Shown in pieces: positions 58,847 through 64,000 of a stretch of 64,000 bases of DNA. The position numbers were made by a program, and so were the translations under genes. Location of the stretch: contig NZ_JBQCKK010000001.1 of assembly GCF_051967035.1 (NCBI RefSeq), forward strand, positions 558,001 to 622,000. Reading direction: 5' to 3'. The notes below the pieces were generated by a model, which saw only the letters and a program-made list of their open reading frames with translations, did not search any database and was not told the DNA's origin. This DNA comes from Brevibacillus sp051967035 (GTDB lineage: Bacteria > Bacillota > Bacilli > Brevibacillales > Brevibacillaceae). Every line of letters starts with the position of its first letter. Position 1 is the stretch's first letter.

Positions 58847-59518
58847 ATGTTGCAAAAAATGTATGATTGGGTCGATGAGCGCCTGAATATCACTCCGATG
58901 TGGCGTGACTTGGCCGACCATGAAGTACCTGAGCACGTGAACCCGGCACACCACTTCTCTGCTTTCGTTTACTGCTTTGGGGGCCTAACGTTCTTTATTA
59001 CCGTTATTCAAATTTTGTCTGGGATGTTTTTGACGATGTATTACGTGCCAGACATTATCAACGCATATGAGTCTGTCAAATACCTGCAGAACGAAGTGGC
59101 GTTCGGGGTAATCGTACGCGGTATGCATCACTGGGGCGCGAGCCTGGTCATCGTGATGATGTTCTTACATACGTTGCGCGTGTTCTTTACAGGTGCGTAC
59201 AAAAAACCTCGCGAGCTGAACTGGGTAGTGGGCATGCTGATTTTCTTCGTCATGTTGGGACTGGGCTTCACAGGCTACCTTCTGCCATGGGACAACACCG
59301 CATACTTTGCGACAAAGGTAGGTCTGGAGATTGCCAACTCCGTTCCCATCATCGGTCCTTACGCGAAAATGCTGCTCACCGGTGGAGACATCGTCGGTGC
59401 GCAAACGCTTTCCCGCTTCTTCGCGATCCACGTGTTCTTCCTGCCTGGCGCATTGCTCGGCCTTTTGGGAGCGCACTTTGTGATGATTCGTTCGCAAGGG
59501 ATCTCGGGTCCACTATAA
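58847..59518 (+). CDS. qcrB: Menaquinol:cytochrome c reductase cytochrome b subunit
   Basis: A 223-residue cytochrome b6-type subunit with four membrane helices and the haem-ligating histidines (in GMHHWGASLVIVMMFLHTLRV and FFAIHVFFLPGALLGLLGAHF). The Qo-side C-terminal half of cytochrome b is in QcrC, as in Bacillus. Starts 1 bp after the qcrA stop. Confidence 0.96.
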   Translation: MLQKMYDWVDERLNITPMWRDLADHEVPEHVNPAHHFSAFVYCFGGLTFFITVIQILSGMFLTMYYVPDIINAYESVKYLQNEVAFGVIVRGMHHWGASLVIVMMFLHTLRVFFTGAYKKPRELNWVVGMLIFFVMLGLGFTGYLLPWDNTAYFATKVGLEIANSVPIIGPYAKMLLTGGDIVGAQTLSRFFAIHVFFLPGALLGLLGAHFVMIRSQGISGPL

Positions 59519-59547
59519 TCGGTCTTCGATAAAAAGGAGGAAATAGC

Positions 59548-60342
59548 ATGGCAAAACAAGACAAAGATGCTACCTTCGTCGGAGATTCCCGAGTATCGGC
59601 GAAGCGTATCCCTAACATTTCTCCATCCTACTCCGATTTTCCGGGAAAAACAGAGCCGTTCTGGCCGAACTTTCTGCTGAAAGAGTGGATGGTGGCAGCT
59701 GTTTGCTTGGTTGGCTTCCTCGTGCTGACGGTTTCCCACCCGTCGCCGCTGACTGACAAGGCAAACCCGAATGATACGTCATTCGTTCCCTTGCCAGACT
59801 GGTACTTCCTGTTTCTGTACCAAATGCTGAAATACCCGTGGGCTGCAGGCGACTGGGTAGTCTTTGGTACCATCGTTGTACCAGGTGTCGCATTTGGTGC
59901 TTTGATGCTTGCTCCTTGGCTGGATACAAGCAAAGAGCGTCGTCCTTCCAAACGCCCGGTAGCGACCGGTTTGATGATGACCGCTCTTGTAGGGATTTTC
60001 TACCTGACGTGGGCTGCGGATCACGAGCACTCCCTCAAACATCCGTCCGGCAAAGATGCTGGCGGTGCTGGTTCCGGCTCCAGCGCAGCGGCTCCTGCAC
60101 CTGCTGATTCCAGCTTTACGGCAGATGCGGTTTGGAAAGCGCAAACAAGCTGCATGGGGTGCCACGGCAAAAACATGGAGGGCGGCATGGGACCCAATCT
60201 CCAAAAGATCGGTGAAAAATACGATGCAACGCAGATTGCCGACATCATCAAAAACGGGAAACCACCTGCAATGCCAGGCGGCTTAATCAAGGATGATGCG
60301 GAAATCGCCAAGCTGGCTGAATACATGGCAACCTTGAAATAA
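59548..60342 (+). CDS. qcrC: Menaquinol:cytochrome c reductase cytochrome b/c subunit
   Basis: A 264-residue fusion of a subunit IV-like membrane part (three helices, with PDWYF at residues 83-87 at the quinol site) and a C-terminal cytochrome c domain (about 190-264) with the haem motif CMGCH (C202, C205, H206) and axial Met region PAMPGG. A Gly/Ser/Ala-rich linker joins them. ATG at 59548 with AAGGAGG. This fused form is typical of Bacillales. Confidence 0.96.
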   Translation: MAKQDKDATFVGDSRVSAKRIPNISPSYSDFPGKTEPFWPNFLLKEWMVAAVCLVGFLVLTVSHPSPLTDKANPNDTSFVPLPDWYFLFLYQMLKYPWAAGDWVVFGTIVVPGVAFGALMLAPWLDTSKERRPSKRPVATGLMMTALVGIFYLTWAADHEHSLKHPSGKDAGGAGSGSSAAAPAPADSSFTADAVWKAQTSCMGCHGKNMEGGMGPNLQKIGEKYDATQIADIIKNGKPPAMPGGLIKDDAEIAKLAEYMATLK

Positions 60343-60352
60343 GCTAATAGGG

Positions 60353-60386
60353 AAAAAGCTGGCTGACGATGCGGTCAGCTTTTTCT
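60353..60386 (+). terminator. qcrABC terminator
   Basis: AAAAAGCTG (60353-60361) and CAGCTTTTT (60376-60384) with an internal part that can also pair, then T residues. Confidence 0.82.
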
Positions 60387-60417
60387 TTAGCGGCGTACAC
60401 AGCGGGAGACGATAAAC

Positions 60418-61017
60418 ATGATCTGGATATGGGAGTGGTTTACACATTCTTTGGGGAAAAGATGGTTTCTATGGACGCTGTTTATCGTAAACCTGCTGGG
60501 AACTATATACGGATTCATCTGGTATAAAAACCAACTGGCAGAGACGCCAGCGTACTTGACTCCTTTTGTTCCAGACAGCCCGACAGGTAGTGGACTATTT
60601 ACGCTGGTACTCCTTACCTACTTGTTGGGTCGCCATATCCCGGTACTAGAAGCCTTGGCAGGCATCACGAATTTCAAGTACGGTGTATGGGCCGTCTGCA
60701 TCATCTTGGCGGGTTGGATGATGGGGAATGAAGTGCGTTGGACAGATGTGATGTTGATCTTTTCCCATGCAGGCATGGCGGTTGAATCGGTTTTGTATGC
60801 ACGCTTTTACAAATTAAGCATCCTGCCGGTAGGGATCGCTGCCTTGTGGACACTGAACAACGATTTTTTGGATTACGTCATGGACATTCATCCGTGGTTG
60901 CCGAGTGTGCTTGATCCATACGAAGGCTTTGTAGGATTGTTTACCGTACTTCTCAGCCTGATTTCCATATCCGTCATCTGGCTGGTAAACGCAAAGCACA
61001 CGATAAACAAGGTCTAA
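60418..61017 (+). CDS. ypjA: DUF1405 membrane protein YpjA
   Basis: A 199-residue polytopic protein with six predicted membrane segments and little soluble sequence, corresponding to YpjA of B. subtilis (DUF1405). It carries the family segment LGTIYGFIWYKNQL. ATG at 60418. Synteny with qcrABC is conserved, but a terminator separates it from the reductase operon. Function unknown. Confidence 0.87.
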   Translation: MIWIWEWFTHSLGKRWFLWTLFIVNLLGTIYGFIWYKNQLAETPAYLTPFVPDSPTGSGLFTLVLLTYLLGRHIPVLEALAGITNFKYGVWAVCIILAGWMMGNEVRWTDVMLIFSHAGMAVESVLYARFYKLSILPVGIAALWTLNNDFLDYVMDIHPWLPSVLDPYEGFVGLFTVLLSLISISVIWLVNAKHTINKV

Positions 61018-61066
61018 TCTTGTCCTCCTTTCCATAGGCTGTACTAGGGGAAGGAGGTTTTTTTCG

Positions 61067-61882
61067 TTGAAGAAAAACATCCGCTTTTTATTGTTTTTTC
61101 TCGCGATCGGGCTGTTTTTGTCGTGGCCGATCCACAGCCTGTACTCGAAGCTGAACCAGCCGATCGAGGAGCAGCAGCTAGTGGCGCTGGATCAGATCGC
61201 GAATGAATTTTTGACCTACGCCAAAAAAGGCGACCTCGAAGGAGCGCAGCAGCGAATTCTCCAGTTGGCCGAGAAGTTTCCCAACCAGCATTTGACCTAT
61301 CCGATTCGGATTGAAAGTCTGAACGCCGTTACCCAATCGATTCTGGCGGCCAAAAAAAGCTTTGCCGCCACGAACGTCAGCGAGCAACAACTGTTGTGGC
61401 ACGCTACGCAGGTTCGGGTGGCAATTGACGCGCTGACGCACGAGCATCAGCCGATGTGGCGCAGTTATTATCCCTCCCTTGTGACCCAGGTGCAAAATTT
61501 GCAGCAATCGGCTGTGGAGCGCAATTACAGCCAGTTTCGCGAACAGTTTGACGAGAACTACCGCCTGTTTTTGGCGATCAAGCCGGGAATGAGCATTCAA
61601 CTGCCGGAGGAGCAGCTTGCTTCTATTTCTGCGGCGTACGACGTCATTGCCAAAGAGCTGCGAAACGCGCAAATGGATTGGCAGCTTGTCAGAGAAGCAT
61701 TGCGCGATTTGAACGGCTCGATCCAGACGGCGTTTGTCGGCGAAGAGAAAAATACCTTTGGCTACTTGATGATGCGGCCTGATTCGCCTCTGACGATTCT
61801 GCTTTCCATTTCCATCGCCCTGGTCGTTGCCTTGGCGTACGTGGCTTGGAAAAAATACCAGGGAGAGATTCGCTCTGCCTGA
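61067..61882 (+). CDS. ypjB: Sporulation protein YpjB
   Basis: A 271-residue protein with membrane segments at both ends (about residues 5-22 and 241-258) and a helical soluble domain between, as in YpjB. The soluble part is probably exposed outside the cytoplasm. TTG start at 61067, 9 nt after AAGGAGG. A CATAGGCT element at 61033 resembles a sigma-E -10, without a convincing -35. It is convergent with ypjC. Confidence 0.85.
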   Translation: MKKNIRFLLFFLAIGLFLSWPIHSLYSKLNQPIEEQQLVALDQIANEFLTYAKKGDLEGAQQRILQLAEKFPNQHLTYPIRIESLNAVTQSILAAKKSFAATNVSEQQLLWHATQVRVAIDALTHEHQPMWRSYYPSLVTQVQNLQQSAVERNYSQFREQFDENYRLFLAIKPGMSIQLPEEQLASISAAYDVIAKELRNAQMDWQLVREALRDLNGSIQTAFVGEEKNTFGYLMMRPDSPLTILLSISIALVVALAYVAWKKYQGEIRSA

Positions 61883-61900
61883 AAGCCCGAAGTACCAACG

Positions 61901-61934
61901 AAAAAACCTTGCCCGTATTCGGCAAGGTTTTTTC
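61901..61934. terminator. Terminator between ypjB and ypjC
   Basis: AAAAAACCTTGCC (61901-61913) and GGCAAGGTTTTTT (61921-61933), 13 bp, effective in both directions. Confidence 0.9.
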
Positions 61935-61983
61935 GTATAGCTTTCGGATGGCGCCAGCCTGATGGCTGTCGTCCCCTTTACTC

Positions 61984-62841
61984 TTACTCATGCAAAGGCT
62001 TTTTGTTTTCATCGAGGGTGAAGCCTTCGCCGAGCACCTCATGAACATCGTTGACGATGACGAACGCATGCGGGTCAATCTCCTGCACGATCGTTTTGAA
62101 GCGCATCACTTCGTTGCGGCCGACGACGACGTAGATGACTTTCTTTTCTTCGCCAGAGTACGCTCCTCTACCGGCAAGGAGGGTAACCCCGCGGCCCAGA
62201 TCGAGAATTTGCCGGGAGATTTCTTCCGCGTGGTTGGAAATGATCGTCAACGCTTTGCCGGCATAGGCGCCGTCCTGGAGAAAGTCAATGACGCGCGCCG
62301 CAATGAAGACGACGACGAGCGTATACATGGCGCTTTCCAGATTCAGATAGACGAGCGAGGCGCCGATGACGAGGATGTCGCCAAAAAACAAGGTTCGTCC
62401 CATGCTTACGCCCATGTACTTTTGCAGCAATCGGGCGATGATGTCCACGCCGCCAGTCGTTCCGCCATAGCGGAAGATTACTCCCAGGCCGACTCCGACC
62501 GCTACGCCAGCGTACAAGGATGCGAGCAGACGATCCTGCATCACGAGCGGCAATACGCCGTCAAACAACGAAAGGAAGACAGAGAGCGAGACGGTCCCGA
62601 GAATCGTATAAAAAAAGGCAGTCCGGCCGAGAATTTTCCAGCCTAAAATGAACAGCGGCACGTTCAAGGCAAAGAATACGATCCCTTGGTCCACGGCGGG
62701 AAACAACAGCTTGATTAAGATGCTGATTCCGGTGATGCCGCCCTCGGCAAGATGGTTGGGGATATTGAAGGCATTGATGCCGAATCCCATAATGGCAGAA
62801 CCGATAATGATAGCGATGATGCTTTTCCAACGTATGTTCAT
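61984..62841 (-). CDS. ypjC: YitT-family membrane protein YpjC
   Basis: A 285-residue protein with an N-terminal polytopic half (five to six helices, containing NIPNHLAEGGITGISILI and FRYGGTTGGVDIIARLL) and a C-terminal soluble DUF2179 domain (about residues 215-285, with VGRNEVMRFKTIVQEIDPHAFVIVNDVHEVLGEGF-type ending). The family is common in Firmicutes and of unknown transport role. Start at 62841 with GGAGG upstream; divergent from the MazG-like gene. Confidence 0.92.
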   Translation of the reverse strand: MNIRWKSIIAIIIGSAIMGFGINAFNIPNHLAEGGITGISILIKLLFPAVDQGIVFFALNVPLFILGWKILGRTAFFYTILGTVSLSVFLSLFDGVLPLVMQDRLLASLYAGVAVGVGLGVIFRYGGTTGGVDIIARLLQKYMGVSMGRTLFFGDILVIGASLVYLNLESAMYTLVVVFIAARVIDFLQDGAYAGKALTIISNHAEEISRQILDLGRGVTLLAGRGAYSGEEKKVIYVVVGRNEVMRFKTIVQEIDPHAFVIVNDVHEVLGEGFTLDENKKPLHE

Positions 62842-62942
62842 AGTGTCCTCCTGTTTTGCCGGAGCGAAAACGACGTGTTTACGTCCGACATGGTGTGCAG
62901 CAGCACGGCGAAATCGTCATGATCGGGGGCCATACGAAAGCC

Positions 62943-62972
62943 ATTATAAAGGAACGATGATTTGATTGTCCA
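62943..62972 (-). promoter_or_regulatory. Sigma-A promoter of ypjC
   Basis: On the minus strand TGGACA (62967-62972), 18 bp, perfect TATAAT (62943-62948); leader of about 95 nt. Confidence 0.6.
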
Positions 62973-62998
62973 TATGTTGGAAGATCGCGTATTGAGAT

Positions 62999-63027
62999 TT
63001 GGCAAACGCAGCCTTTTTGTGTACGAT
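62999..63027 (+). promoter_or_regulatory. Sigma-A promoter of ypjD-dapB
   Basis: TTGGCA (62999-63004), 17 bp, TACGAT (63022-63027), 40 bp before the ypjD start codon. Confidence 0.6.
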
Positions 63028-63067
63028 AGGAAAAAGAGAACAGGATGAAACCAAAAGGAGTGGGCGA

Positions 63068-63415
63068 ATGGAACGGCAAAAAACGATGCAGGACATGCAG
63101 CAGGAAGTGGACCGATACATATCGCAATTTAAAGAAGGATATTTTTCGCCGCTGTCCATGCTGGCTCGCATGACGGAAGAAGTCGGGGAGCTGGCACGGG
63201 AAATCAATCATTATTACGGCGAAAAGCCCAAGAAGAAGGACGAAGCCGAGAAAACCGTCGAAGAAGAACTGGGAGACGTGCTCTTCATCGTGATCTGCTT
63301 CGCGAACTCGCTGGGCATCGACTTGCAAGAAGCATTTGATCGTATTATGCACAAATTCAACACACGCGATAAAGATCGCTGGACAAGAATTGAGGAGAAC
63401 AAGCAGAATGGATAA
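63068..63415 (+). CDS. ypjD: MazG-like nucleotide pyrophosphohydrolase YpjD
   Basis: A 115-residue single-domain MazG-family protein. The metal-binding EExxE...ExxD pattern is present: EEVGELAREIN (about residues 37-47) and EEELGDVLFIVICFAN (about 65-80). Such enzymes hydrolyse non-canonical or excess NTPs to NMP and pyrophosphate. ATG at 63068, 8 nt after AAAAGGAG. It overlaps dapB by 8 bp as in B. subtilis. Confidence 0.92.
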   Translation: MERQKTMQDMQQEVDRYISQFKEGYFSPLSMLARMTEEVGELAREINHYYGEKPKKKDEAEKTVEEELGDVLFIVICFANSLGIDLQEAFDRIMHKFNTRDKDRWTRIEENKQNG

Positions 63416-64000
63416 ACAGATTCGCGTAGCGGTTGCAGGCGCAAATGGCCGCATGGGCCAGGAAGTGGTGAAAATGCTGGCGCAGGATGCGCAGTTGATC
63501 TACACCGGGCATTTGGATACCCGTCTCGCCACCGCAGAAATCACCAGACAGATGGAAGAGATGAAGCCGGATGTGCTCGTCGATTTTACGACACCGCACA
63601 GCGTCTACCAAAACATGGAGCTGTGTCTGGCTCATGGGGTGCGGCCAGTAGTGGGGACTACAGGGTTGACGCCGGAACAATTGGAAGAAATGACCGAGCG
63701 CTACAAAGAGGCGGGGCTTGGCGCCATCATCGCGCCGAACTTTGCGATTGGCGCGATTTTGTGCATGAAATTTTCGGCGATGGCAGCCAAGTACATGCCG
63801 CATGTGGAAATCATCGAGCTGCACCATGATCGCAAGCTGGATGCGCCGAGCGGTACAGCCTTGAAGACGGCAGAAATGATCGCCGCGGTGCGTCGGGAGA
63901 TGAAGCAGGGGCACCCGGAAGAAGCGGAGACGATTCCCGGCGCACGGGGAGCAGAGTACGAGGGCTTCCGCATCCACAGTGTGCGATTGCCGGGTATGGT
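63408..64000 (+). CDS. dapB: 4-hydroxy-tetrahydrodipicolinate reductase, 3' end outside window
   Basis: The first 197 residues of DapB, which makes tetrahydrodipicolinate for lysine, peptidoglycan and spore dipicolinate. VAVAGANGRMGQEV (nucleotide binding), GVRPVVGTTGLT, the catalytic ELHHDRKLDAPSGTAL and the beginning of the dimer loop are visible. The stretch between the Rossmann loop and DVLVDFTTP is shorter than in B. subtilis DapB. Coupled to ypjD by an 8-bp overlap. The C-terminus lies beyond the window. Confidence 0.95.
   Translation, partial: MDKQIRVAVAGANGRMGQEVVKMLAQDAQLIYTGHLDTRLATAEITRQMEEMKPDVLVDFTTPHSVYQNMELCLAHGVRPVVGTTGLTPEQLEEMTERYKEAGLGAIIAPNFAIGAILCMKFSAMAAKYMPHVEIIELHHDRKLDAPSGTALKTAEMIAAVRREMKQGHPEEAETIPGARGAEYEGFRIHSVRLPGM

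Noticed and set aside
62838..62933. 31-codon minus-strand frame just before ypjC, overlapping its start by ATGA
   Set aside because: Its ATG is almost at the predicted transcription start of ypjC and has no ribosome binding site. A leaderless peptide is possible but unsupported.
63408..64000. dapB considered as a damaged gene because of its short segment after the Rossmann loop
   Set aside because: Catalytic and cofactor motifs are intact and this region varies in length among DapB proteins.
1..64000. CRISPR arrays, insertion sequences, prophage, rRNA genes
   Set aside because: No direct-repeat arrays, transposase-like proteins, terminal inverted repeats or rRNA sequence were seen anywhere in the window.

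Overview
The window is chromosomal DNA from an endospore-forming Gram-positive of the Bacillales, most likely Brevibacillus or a close Paenibacillaceae relative. The evidence is gene order: ypbB-recQ-ypbD-ypbE, mecA paralogue-gudB, prsW, ypeB-ypfA-ypfB-cmk-plsC-ypfD-fni-yphA-yphB-der-plsY-gpsA, yphE/yphF, spoIVA-hbs-folE/mtrB, hepS-menG-hepT-ndk-cheR-aroC-aroB-aroH-trpEDCFBA-hisC-tyrA-aroA, ypiA/ypiF-qcrABC-ypjABCD-dapB. This is the Bacillus subtilis supra-operon region in almost the same order, but with moderately high GC and several insertions and substitutions that B. subtilis lacks. There are sporulation genes (spoIVA, spoVIF, ypeB, ypjB), GGAGG-type ribosome binding sites and frequent GTG/TTG starts. 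No IS element, prophage, CRISPR array or rRNA operon was seen. One tRNA (Pro, TGG) is present.

Layout. 0-2 kb: a class V aminotransferase gene (truncated by the window edge) on the minus strand behind a T-box leader that probably reads serine tRNA, then a 4Fe-4S ferredoxin. 2-9.2 kb: an unknown membrane-anchored protein, ypbB-recQ, a CPBP protease, a LysM protein, a thioredoxin-reductase-like flavoprotein and a MecA-family adaptor. 9.2-15.2 kb: a PIG-L deacetylase, glutamate dehydrogenase, asparaginase, PrsW, a 52-residue Cys-pair protein and YpeB. 15.3-25 kb: YpfA/MotI, cmk, plsC, an S1-domain protein, type 2 IPP isomerase, YphA, the YIEGIA protein with its small partner, Der, PlsY and GpsA. 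25-30 kb: SpoVIF, tandem 2Fe-2S ferredoxins, the YphF lipoprotein, SpoIVA and HU.

30-42 kb: folE, tRNA-Pro, a lytic transglycosylase, mtrB (TRAP), and a menaquinone block. That block contains the heptaprenyl diphosphate synthase subunits, MenG and three genes that point to the futalosine route: a UbiA-type prenyltransferase, a UbiX-type flavin prenyltransferase and MqnA. It is followed by ndk, cheR and aroC-aroB-aroH. 42.3-52.3 kb: trpEDCFBA-hisC-tyrA-aroA behind a leader with eleven NAG triplets. This leader is the expected target of the TRAP protein encoded 10 kb upstream, so regulator and target are both visible. 52.3-64 kb: an amidohydrolase-fold protein that seems to have lost its metal-binding histidines, an ECF sigma/anti-sigma pair, YpiA, an unknown 372-residue protein, an IDEAL-domain protein, YpiF, the qcrABC menaquinol:cytochrome c reductase, YpjA, YpjB, YitT-family YpjC, the MazG-like YpjD and the start of dapB.

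Functionally the window joins aromatic amino acid synthesis (chorismate to Trp, Tyr and Phe precursors), quinone synthesis drawing on the same chorismate pool, the bc complex that uses the quinone, phospholipid synthesis, and sporulation. The least described items are the putative dead amidohydrolase with its promoter and leader terminator, the tandem ferredoxins, the small Cys-pair protein occupying the usual sleB position, and the perfect inverted repeat beside the qcr promoter.
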